Shown in pieces: positions 1-5,589 of a stretch of 5,589 nucleotides of DNA (its first letter is position 1; each line of letters opens with the position of its first letter). The notes beneath the pieces are model-generated. The model was given only the letters and a program-made list of their open reading frames with translations. It did no database searches and had not been told where the DNA came from. The translations under genes and the position numbers were made by a program. The DNA is from Croceibacterium_A sp964439725 (lineage in GTDB: Bacteria; Pseudomonadota; Alphaproteobacteria; Sphingomonadales; Sphingomonadaceae): NCBI GenBank assembly GCA_964439725.1, contig CAYTPY010000117.1, positions 1 to 5,589 of the forward strand, in the 5' to 3' direction.

Positions 1-842
1 GCATCGAGGCTATCCGTCCGCTCCGTGACGGCGTGATCGCCGACATTGAAATTGCGGAGGAGATGATCAAGCACTTCATCCGCAAGGTGACCGGGAAGCG
101 CACCAGCATGTTCAGCCCGCCCGAGATCGTGATTTGCGTGCCGTCGGGTTCCACCTCAGTCGAGCGCCGCGCCATTCGCGACGCCGCGAGCAATGCCGGC
201 GCCTCCGAAGTTTTCCTGATCCTAGAGCCCATGGCAGCGGCGATCGGGGCCGACATGCCAGTTACTGAGCCGGTCGGCTCCATGGTCGTCGACATCGGCG
301 GCGGTACCACAGAAGTGGCCGTCCTGTCGCTGCGGGGCCTGGCTTACACAACGTCCGTGCGGACGGGCGGTGACAAGATGGACGAAGCCATCGTCTCCTA
401 TGTTCGGCGACACCACAATCTGCTCATTGGCGACGCGACCGCGGAGCGCATCAAAAAAGACTTCGGCATTGCGATTGTGCCCGAAGATGGGATCGGCGAG
501 CAAATCACCATCAAGGGTCGCGACCTCGTTAACGGCGTGCCCAAGGAAATCATGATCAACCAAGCGAACGTCGCCGAGGCGCTGAGTGAACCAATCGGCG
601 CAATCGTCGAAGGCGTGCGCATCGCGTTGGAGAACACGGCGCCGGAACTGGCGGCCGATATCGTTGACCAAGGCATCGTGCTCACGGGTGGTGGAGCTCT
701 GATCCGAGGGCTTGACGATCATCTTAAGGAAGAAACGGGCCTGCCTGTAAGCGTCGCTGAAGATCCGCTCTCGTGCGTGGCCTTGGGCACTGGGCGGGCG
801 ATGGAAGACCCGGTGTACCGCGGCGTTCTGATGACCGCCTGA
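1..842 (+). CDS. mreB: MreB, actin-like rod-shape-determining protein (5' end missing)
   Basis: MreB is a bacterial actin that polymerises with ATP into membrane-bound filaments and guides the elongation peptidoglycan synthases. The gene is open from the window edge: codons start at base 3 and read IEAIRPLRDG directly before the GTG at 33. That GTG is therefore an internal valine, not the start. About 279 residues are visible. Compared with a usual length near 347, some 65-70 N-terminal residues are outside the window, including the membrane-binding N-terminus and the first phosphate loop. Visible actin-fold signatures are the ILEPMAAAIGA stretch (about 225-257), the second phosphate loop DIGGGTTEVAV (291-323) and the adenosine-binding GIVLTGGGALIRG (672-710). 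The C-terminus EDPVYRGVLMTA is followed by TGA. It is the first visible gene of the operon, 32 bp before mreC. The family assignment is very secure; only the start and any promoter are unseen. Confidence 0.97.
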   Translation, partial: IEAIRPLRDGVIADIEIAEEMIKHFIRKVTGKRTSMFSPPEIVICVPSGSTSVERRAIRDAASNAGASEVFLILEPMAAAIGADMPVTEPVGSMVVDIGGGTTEVAVLSLRGLAYTTSVRTGGDKMDEAIVSYVRRHHNLLIGDATAERIKKDFGIAIVPEDGIGEQITIKGRDLVNGVPKEIMINQANVAEALSEPIGAIVEGVRIALENTAPELAADIVDQGIVLTGGGALIRGLDDHLKEETGLPVSVAEDPLSCVALGTGRAMEDPVYRGVLMTA

Positions 843-857
843 GGAAGTTGATCGAGT

Positions 858-865
858 AGAGGGGA
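858..865 (+). promoter_or_regulatory. Ribosome binding site of mreC
   Basis: The purine-rich AGAGGGGA lies 9 bases before the ATG at 875, in the 32-bp mreB-mreC gap. It supports that start codon. A second purine patch, GAGGAAG at 841-847, overlaps the mreB stop and is too far away to be the main site. Confidence 0.6.
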
Positions 866-874
866 CAGGCGGTT

Positions 875-1765
875 ATGGCGCCGCCCGCAGGCCGCCGGAC
901 TGGAAGCAACAAGAGGGCGCAACTTGGCGTCTTCACTGGCTACGTGGTGGCCGGTCTTGGTGCGCTGTTCGGGGCTGCCTTGCTGATCATTTCGATTATG
1001 CGGCCCGACGCCTTCAACGGGCTGCGCATGATGGCTGCTGACGCTGCCTCACCAGCGGGTGAGGTAGGCGCAGTCGCACGCACCGGCGGGCAGAGCTTCT
1101 TCGACGCCATTGCAGGGTACTACAGGGCCGGTAGTCGCAATGCCGAGCTCGAGAAGGAGGCCGAGATTGCCCGCATCCGCTTGGCCGAAGCCCAAGCGCT
1201 CCGGCAGGAAAATGCCCGCCTCAAGGCAGTTCTCCGCCTGAAGGAGGGCGGGACAGAGCCGGTCGCTGTGGCCCGCCTGATCGGCTCCACCTCCTCGAGT
1301 GTTCGGCGCATCGGCTACCTTTCCGCAGGTCGTGAAGACGGCGTAAAACCCGGCATGCCAGTGACCTCACCAAACGGACTGGTCGGCCGTGTCCTCGAAA
1401 CCGGTTCTCGAAGTTCGCGAGTGCTCTTGCTCACTGACAGTGAGAGCATGGTTCCCGTTCGAAGGGCGACCGACAACACGGTGGCATTCGCTGAAGGCCG
1501 GACCGATGGATCCCTCCGCCTCAGGCTGATCAACCTAGGTATCAACCCCATCAAGCCGGGCGACGTGTTCGTGACATCGGGTGCCGGCGGCATGTTTCGG
1601 CCGAATATCGCGGTGGCCGTCGCCCGGGAGATCACCCGCGACGGCGCCATAGCCCAGCTGCTCAGCAATCCTGCTGCCACCGATTTCGTGGTCGTCGAGC
1701 CAATTTGGCAGCGCGAGCTTACCCGAGAACTAGTGGCGCAGCCGGCCGAGGTGGCAGAGCCCTGA
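875..1765 (+). CDS. mreC: MreC, bitopic periplasmic scaffold of the elongasome
   Basis: MreC is anchored in the inner membrane. Its periplasmic domain binds PBP2 and is thought to switch the RodA-PBP2 pair on. The 296-residue product has a basic cytoplasmic start (R7, R8, K13, R14), one hydrophobic membrane segment at about residues 18-42 and a linker. A charged heptad-like helix at about 88-123 (rich in E, K, R, L) is the expected dimerising coiled coil. The two-lobed beta domain from about 126 to 282 contains family hallmarks: GREDGVKPGMPV, GLVGRVLE, LLLTDSESMVPV and the glycine-rich SGAGGMFRPNIAVAVA. The length is normal and there is no long disordered C-terminal tail as some MreC proteins have. 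The ATG at 875 has a good ribosome site. The TGA at 1763-1765 shares its A with the mreD ATG, implying coupling. Confidence 0.96.
   Translation: MAPPAGRRTGSNKRAQLGVFTGYVVAGLGALFGAALLIISIMRPDAFNGLRMMAADAASPAGEVGAVARTGGQSFFDAIAGYYRAGSRNAELEKEAEIARIRLAEAQALRQENARLKAVLRLKEGGTEPVAVARLIGSTSSSVRRIGYLSAGREDGVKPGMPVTSPNGLVGRVLETGSRSSRVLLLTDSESMVPVRRATDNTVAFAEGRTDGSLRLRLINLGINPIKPGDVFVTSGAGGMFRPNIAVAVAREITRDGAIAQLLSNPAATDFVVVEPIWQRELTRELVAQPAEVAEP
1748..1754 (+). promoter_or_regulatory. Ribosome binding site of mreD inside the mreC end
   Basis: GAGGTGG lies within the last codons of mreC, 10 bases before the ATG at 1765. It favours that ATG over the in-frame TTG at 1705, which would extend MreD by 20 residues into mreC. 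Confidence 0.55.
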
Positions 1766-2319
1766 TGGAGACGCTGCACCCTAACGCTCGGCGCGATCCG
1801 TTCGGAAGCCGCATCAACCGAGCTCATTCGGCTTGGTTGGCCTACGGGTTGCCATGGGCATCGATACTGCTCGGCTCGCTGAGCCCATGGTTGCCGATCA
1901 TTGCTCCAGCCCCTGTTCTACCTCCGCTCGGCTTGATAATGATGCTGGGTTGGCGCCTGGTGCGCCCGGGCTTGTTACCGCTTTGGGCCGGACTGCCTCT
2001 TGGTCTCTTCGACGATCTCTATTCCGGACAGCCTATCGGCAGCGGCGTGTTGTTGTTCTCTCTGATCCTGATCGGCATTGAGTTGCTCGAAATTCGTTTT
2101 CCGTGGCGAAGCTTCTGGTTCGACTGGCTGGTCGCATCAGCCATCCTCGCGGCTTATCTCGTCGTGGCCGGATTGTTTTCCGGGTTAGGCCTATCGTTCA
2201 GCCGGCTACAAATTCTGACTCCGCAATTGCTTCTTGCCATTGTCTTGTTTCCCTTCGTGGCCCGCCTCGTCGCCTACCTAGATCGTTTGAGATTGATGCG
2301 TGTGAGGCGCATAGCCTGA
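1765..2319 (+). CDS. mreD: MreD, integral membrane rod-shape protein
   Basis: MreD is a small polytopic inner-membrane protein of the elongasome that associates with MreC; its biochemical role is not settled. Starting at the ATG at 1765 (the TGATG junction with mreC, with GAGGTGG upstream), the product has 184 residues, near the usual size. After a polar N-terminus of about 20 residues come hydrophobic segments at roughly 24-45, 50-66, 69-82, 92-110, 120-143 and 150-172, consistent with five or six membrane spans. The best family signature is the loop GLFDDLYSGQPIGSG at 80-94, matching the conserved G-D-x-x-x-G-x-P-x-G pattern of MreD. The C-terminus is basic (RLRLMRVRRIA), suggesting a cytoplasmic end. 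MreD diverges quickly in sequence, so position between mreC and mrdA is an important part of the assignment. A TTG at 1705 would also be in frame but is less likely. Confidence 0.92.
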   Translation: METLHPNARRDPFGSRINRAHSAWLAYGLPWASILLGSLSPWLPIIAPAPVLPPLGLIMMLGWRLVRPGLLPLWAGLPLGLFDDLYSGQPIGSGVLLFSLILIGIELLEIRFPWRSFWFDWLVASAILAAYLVVAGLFSGLGLSFSRLQILTPQLLLAIVLFPFVARLVAYLDRLRLMRVRRIA

Positions 2320-2323
2320 GACC

Positions 2324-4342
2324 GTGCGCCAAAAGTTCACCCCAAACACGCTTGCCCAAACCTTTGAGCGCCGCAGCTTCGTAATAGGCGCGATTCAGGG
2401 CGGCATCGGTATGCTCCTCGCAGCTCGGTTGGGCTACATCGCCGTTGCCGAGAACGAGAAGTACGAAATGGAGGCGGAAAGCAACCGGGTGAACCTGACC
2501 CTGATCCCGCCGCGTCGTGGCTGGATTCTCGACCGCAACGGCTCACCTCTCGCTTCGAACCGTGCCGACTTCCGGGTGGACATCATCCCGGAGCGCCTCG
2601 ACGATCCGGACCGGACGATCCAGATGCTCGGCGATCTCCTTGGCTTTACACCGGCCGAAGTGCAGGACCTCCATGACAAGGTCGACAAGGCAGCTGGATT
2701 CCAGCCCGTCCAGGTTGCCGACGGTCTCGACTATGATACTTTCGCAGCCGTCAGTGTCCGATTGCCCGACCTGCACGGCGTGGTCCCCCAGCGCGGCTTC
2801 TCTCGCTACTATCCCACCGGTCCAGCGATCGGCCACCTGATCGGATATGTGGGCACGGCCTCGCGCGAAGATTATGAAGCGGAGCCCAGCCCGCTACTTC
2901 TCACCCCCGGCTTCAAGCTGGGCAAGGACGGACTGGAGAAGCAGTTCGAACAGGTCTTGCGCGGCCGGCCCGGCGCGCGGCGCAGCGAAGTCACGGCCAG
3001 AGGGCGGATAGTGCGCGATCTGGAAACGCGCGAAGATGTTCAGGGCAATCCGATCCAACTGACGATCGACGGCCCCTTGCAAGATTACGCGGCCCGGCGC
3101 ATCGGCCTGGAAAGCGGCTCCGTCGTAGTGATGGATTGCGTGACCGGCGACCTGCTGTGCATGGCTTCGATGCCAAGCTTCGATCCCAATAGCTTCTCGG
3201 ACGGAATCGGGCGTGTCGAGTACCAGATGCTCAGCTCGGATCAGCGGGTCCCCTTGCGGAACAAAGTCCTGAAAGGTCTGTATCCGCCGGGCTCGACGGT
3301 CAAACCAATGGTCGCGATGGCGTTCCTCGAAGCTGGGCTCGATCCTGGCGAGACCGTGGGCTGTTCGGGGGGATTGCGCGTCGGCAATCGCGTGTTCCAC
3401 TGCTGGCAACGCCGCGGTCACGGCACCGTCGACATGGCAAAAGCCGTGTACCAGTCCTGCGACGTTTATTTCTACTATTTCGCTCAGCGCCTCGGCATGG
3501 ACGTGATCGCACCGATGGCGAAGCGCTGCGGGATGGGCCAGGAATTCCCTCTTCCCGTCGCGAGCCAATTCTACGGGACGGTACCGGACCCGGCTTGGAA
3601 GCTCCAGAAGTATGGGCAGCCGTGGCAACCCTTTGACACCGTCAACGCCACGATTGGCCAAGGCTACATGCTAGCCAACCCGCTCCAGCTTGCCGTCATG
3701 GCTGCGCGGCTGGCGACCGGCAATGAAGTCATGCCGCGCCTGATGCTCGAGCGTGGGCAGCCACGATTTTCCAGCATGAACTTCCACGACGATCACGTGG
3801 AAGTCATGCAGAAAGCCATGAGCGATGTGGTCAATGGCCCGGGCACCGCAGGCCGCGCACGCTTGCCGATCGACAACGTCTTAATGGCCGGCAAGACCGG
3901 TACTGCACAGGTGGTGAGCCTAAGCGTGTCGAGTGGACGCACGGGCCCTTGGAAGTTCCGCGATCACGGCTTGTTTATTTTCTTCGCCCCGTTCGACAAC
4001 CCGCGATACGCGGGTGCGGTGGTGATCGAGCATGGCGGCGGTTCCGGCGCCGCCTATCCGATCGCAAGGGACGTGACGACCTTCCTGTTCGATCCGACGA
4101 AGGGCCTTGAAGCCCTCCACGCGCTGGAGAAACAGTGGGGAGGCACTGCGCAGGAGCGGCTCGCGGCCGATTACGCGCGCCATGCTGCGGCGGCCGGGGT
4201 CGACGTGCCGCCGGTCCCGTCTGATCCCGCAACGATTCTTCGCCTGGTCGATGCCGAAGCTCGGGCCGCGGCCCAGACTCCGCCAGTCGCGACCGGACCC
4301 GTTGAGCCGCGACCGGCAACGCCCGAAGGTTCGGCCCCTTGA
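2324..4342 (+). CDS. mrdA: Penicillin-binding protein 2, elongation-specific transpeptidase
   Basis: PBP2 is the class B penicillin-binding protein that cross-links new peptidoglycan during elongation, paired with RodA. The 672-residue product has a short cytoplasmic N-terminus, a membrane anchor at about residues 18-41 and the pedestal dimerisation domain (PPRRGWILDRNG at 62-73, RVDIIPERL at 84-92). The transpeptidase domain runs from about 245 to 590. Its motifs are complete: nucleophile S324 in S-T-V-K327, S378-C-D380, and K524-T-G526 in KTGTAQV. Between the first two, C347, C360, H366 and C379 form a probable metal site. The tail after about 590 is Ala/Pro-rich with a charged helical part, making the protein about 40 residues longer than E. 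coli PBP2. The GTG start at 2324 follows the mreD stop by 4 bp and has only a weak distant GAGG (2304-2307), so coupling to mreD is likely. The stop overlaps the rodA start. Confidence 0.97.
   Translation: MRQKFTPNTLAQTFERRSFVIGAIQGGIGMLLAARLGYIAVAENEKYEMEAESNRVNLTLIPPRRGWILDRNGSPLASNRADFRVDIIPERLDDPDRTIQMLGDLLGFTPAEVQDLHDKVDKAAGFQPVQVADGLDYDTFAAVSVRLPDLHGVVPQRGFSRYYPTGPAIGHLIGYVGTASREDYEAEPSPLLLTPGFKLGKDGLEKQFEQVLRGRPGARRSEVTARGRIVRDLETREDVQGNPIQLTIDGPLQDYAARRIGLESGSVVVMDCVTGDLLCMASMPSFDPNSFSDGIGRVEYQMLSSDQRVPLRNKVLKGLYPPGSTVKPMVAMAFLEAGLDPGETVGCSGGLRVGNRVFHCWQRRGHGTVDMAKAVYQSCDVYFYYFAQRLGMDVIAPMAKRCGMGQEFPLPVASQFYGTVPDPAWKLQKYGQPWQPFDTVNATIGQGYMLANPLQLAVMAARLATGNEVMPRLMLERGQPRFSSMNFHDDHVEVMQKAMSDVVNGPGTAGRARLPIDNVLMAGKTGTAQVVSLSVSSGRTGPWKFRDHGLFIFFAPFDNPRYAGAVVIEHGGGSGAAYPIARDVTTFLFDPTKGLEALHALEKQWGGTAQERLAADYARHAAAAGVDVPPVPSDPATILRLVDAEARAAAQTPPVATGPVEPRPATPEGSAP
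3362..3460 (+). other. Probable metal-binding Cys/His cluster in PBP2
   Basis: These codons hold C347, C360, H366 and C379 of PBP2, with the spacing C-x12-C-x5-H-x12-C. The last cysteine is the middle residue of the S-C-D active-site motif. From memory, structures of gammaproteobacterial PBP2 show zinc held by two Asp, one His and one Cys; the His-to-Cys distance of 13 is the same here, with cysteines near the positions of the two aspartates. Metal binding is inferred. Confidence 0.6.
4325..4329 (+). promoter_or_regulatory. Ribosome binding site of rodA inside the mrdA end
   Basis: GAAGG lies 9 bases before the TTG at 4339, within the last codons of mrdA. It supports this non-ATG start, together with the overlapping TTGA junction. 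Confidence 0.45.
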
Positions 4343-5460
4343 GGCTGGGGGTTCTTCCGGCGCCGCTCGCGGGCTTGCCCTGGCGCGTGTTGATTCCGCT
4401 AACGCTCTTGGTCTTATTCGGCGCGGCGGTGCTCTACTCCGCTGCCGGCGGCTCGCTGCAGCCTTTCGCATCATCGCACTTGATACGGTTCGGCGTGTTC
4501 CTGGTCATGGCGCTGATCTTGCGGCGTTTCTCACGAGAGCTGGTGATGTGGGCCGCCTACCCCGCCTATGTCACAGTGCTCCTGTTGCTGGTCGTCGTGG
4601 AGGCGGTGGGTGCGATTGGAGGAGGCGCGCAGCGATGGATCAACCTAGGCTTCATGCAACTGCAGCCGTCCGAATTCATGAAGCCGTGCCTCGTGCTTGT
4701 TCTCGCAAGCTTCTACCATTCGCTGCCCGTCGGGCTTACCGGCACCTGGCGGGCTCTGGTCCCGGCTGGCTCATTGATCGCAGTGCCGATGGGGCTGGTG
4801 TTGTTGCAGCCCGATCTGGGGACAGCCCTGGCGCTCGGCTTTGGTGGAGCGGTTGTCATGTACTTGGCAGGCTTGCCTGGGAAATGGTTCGCGGGCGGTG
4901 GGGTGGCCGCGGTGTTGGCCATCCCGTTCGTCTATTTTTTCGCGCTGCACGATTATCAGCGGAAACGGGTGACGACGTTCCTCGACCCTGAAAGCGACCC
5001 GCTCGGAACAGGTTATCATATCAGCCAATCGAAAATCGCGATCGGTTCTGGCGGGCTGTTCGGAAAGGGCTTCGGTGAGGGCTCACAGAGCCACCTGAAC
5101 TACCTTCCTGAACCGCATACCGACTTTGTCTTCGCGACGATGGCGGAGGAATGGGGCCTCATCGGCGGACTCCTGGTGCTGCTCGTGTTCGGCATTATCC
5201 TGCGCTGGGGCCTTACCGTGGCTCGCCGCGCCCCCGACCGCTTTTCGCGCCTACTCGCGGGCGGGATGACCGCTACAATCTTCTTTTACGTAGCGGTGAA
5301 CCTGCTGATGGTGATGGGCTTGGCGCCGGTTGTCGGCATTCCCCTTCCCTTCATGAGCCATGGCGGTTCTTCGATGCTAACCAACATGATCTGCATCGGC
5401 AGTTTGATGATGGTGGACCGCTGGAGCCAGCGTCCGCACCATCCCAACGCTCTTTCCTAG
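4339..5460 (+). CDS. rodA: RodA, SEDS-family peptidoglycan glycosyltransferase
   Basis: RodA polymerises lipid II into glycan strands at the inner membrane and works as a pair with PBP2. The 373-residue product has the usual length and about ten hydrophobic spans. SEDS signatures appear in order: GAQRWINLGFMQLQPSEFMK (96-115), LLQPDLGTAL (155-164), YQRKRVTTFLDPESDPLG (206-223), QSKIAIGSGGLFGKGFGEG (230-248), NYLPEPHTDFVFA (254-266) and GIPLPFMSHGGSS (333-345). Asp262 in the HTDF motif has the same number as the essential aspartate known from E. coli RodA. The start is TTG at 4339, overlapping the mrdA stop by 4 bases. It is preferred because residues 7-16 (PAPLAGLPWR) look like the conserved opening of related RodA proteins and would be lost from a later start such as the GTG at 4387. 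It could be mistaken for FtsW, but the neighbours and length favour RodA. It is the last gene of the cluster. Confidence 0.96.
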   Translation: MRLGVLPAPLAGLPWRVLIPLTLLVLFGAAVLYSAAGGSLQPFASSHLIRFGVFLVMALILRRFSRELVMWAAYPAYVTVLLLLVVVEAVGAIGGGAQRWINLGFMQLQPSEFMKPCLVLVLASFYHSLPVGLTGTWRALVPAGSLIAVPMGLVLLQPDLGTALALGFGGAVVMYLAGLPGKWFAGGGVAAVLAIPFVYFFALHDYQRKRVTTFLDPESDPLGTGYHISQSKIAIGSGGLFGKGFGEGSQSHLNYLPEPHTDFVFATMAEEWGLIGGLLVLLVFGIILRWGLTVARRAPDRFSRLLAGGMTATIFFYVAVNLLMVMGLAPVVGIPLPFMSHGGSSMLTNMICIGSLMMVDRWSQRPHHPNALS

Positions 5461-5469
5461 CGTGCCCCC

Positions 5470-5497
5470 TTTTCACCGCCGCGGCAGCCGCTATATG
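5470..5497 (+). promoter_or_regulatory. Possible promoter of the tRNA-Lys gene
   Basis: TTTTCA (5470-5475, 4 of 6 matches to TTGACA) and TATATG (5492-5497) are separated by 16 bases. A GC-rich discriminator, AGCGCC, follows at 5498-5503. This would start the transcript near 5503-5506, some 35 bases before the tRNA. The GC-TATATG-GCGC style resembles housekeeping promoters of alphaproteobacteria, as recalled. The assignment rests on sequence pattern and position only. Confidence 0.4.
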
Positions 5498-5505
5498 AGC
5501 GCCTC

Positions 5506-5520
5506 CCGACGATTCGTCGG
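5506..5520 (+). other. Small inverted repeat upstream of tRNA-Lys
   Basis: CCGACG at 5506-5511 and CGTCGG at 5515-5520 form a perfect 6-bp stem with a three-base loop (ATT). No run of T follows, so it is not a typical intrinsic terminator for rodA. It may fold in the 5' leader of the tRNA precursor, or be a chance palindrome. Confidence 0.4.
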
Positions 5521-5539
5521 TCGCGGCAATTCCCCGCAT

Positions 5540-5589
<50 letters not shown>

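Noticed and set aside
33..35. GTG as a possible start codon for MreB.
   Set aside because: Codons before it (from base 3) encode the conserved IEAIRPLRDG that precedes this valine in MreB, so the gene simply continues beyond the window.
222..722. A 166-codon open frame on the minus strand inside mreB.
   Set aside because: It is fully antisense to well conserved MreB sequence and is His/Asp/Arg-rich in the manner of a shadow frame.
1705..1764. A 20-residue N-terminal extension of MreD from a TTG.
   Set aside because: It would lie wholly within mreC, reads as an Arg/Gly/Ala-rich shadow peptide, and the ATG at 1765 has both a ribosome site and a TGATG coupling junction.
2894..3661. A 255-codon open frame on the minus strand inside mrdA.
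   Set aside because: It lies opposite the transpeptidase domain, shows no recognisable motif, and long antisense frames are common in GC-rich coding DNA.
4107..4991. A long forward open frame of 294 codons spanning the end of mrdA and the start of rodA.
   Set aside because: It is in another frame over two certain genes, its translation is Arg-rich and low in complexity as expected of a GC-rich shadow frame, and no family is recognisable.
5478..5490. GCCGCGGC palindrome and nearby CGGCAGCCG as a rodA terminator.
   Set aside because: The stems are very short, no T-run follows them, and they fall in the spacer of the candidate tRNA promoter.

Overview
The window is a compact, all-forward cell-shape operon from a GC-rich alphaproteobacterium. 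The proteins look most like those of the Sphingomonadales. I infer this from the style of the PBP2 N-terminus, the conserved start of RodA and the GC-rich codon use. It is recalled family resemblance, not a search result, so the order is likely and the genus is unknown.

Layout: the 3' four fifths of mreB (to 842), then mreC (875-1765), mreD (1765-2319), mrdA encoding PBP2 (2324-4342) and rodA (4339-5460). A 79-bp intergenic stretch follows, with a plausible promoter and a small hairpin. The first 50 bases of a tRNA-Lys(CTT) gene (from 5540) run off the window end. The operon is very tight: a 32-bp gap between mreB and mreC, a 1-bp overlap (TGATG) between mreC and mreD, a 4-bp gap between mreD and mrdA, and a 4-bp overlap (TTGA) between mrdA and rodA. 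This suggests one transcript and translational coupling. There is no space for internal intergenic promoters after mreC starts.

Together the genes encode the core elongasome (Rod complex). MreB forms membrane-associated actin-like filaments, MreC and MreD link them to the periplasmic machinery, RodA is the SEDS glycan polymerase and PBP2 the matching transpeptidase. All catalytic motifs I looked for are intact: S324-T-V-K327, S378-C-D380 and K524-T-G526 in PBP2, and Asp262 of RodA. No mobile element, CRISPR, pseudogene or foreign-looking segment was seen.

This is an ordinary conserved housekeeping region, and I do not see an undescribed system. The points most worth a second look are a Cys/His cluster around the PBP2 active site, the GTG and TTG starts of the two enzyme genes, the low-complexity PBP2 tail, and the promoter-hairpin arrangement before the tRNA.
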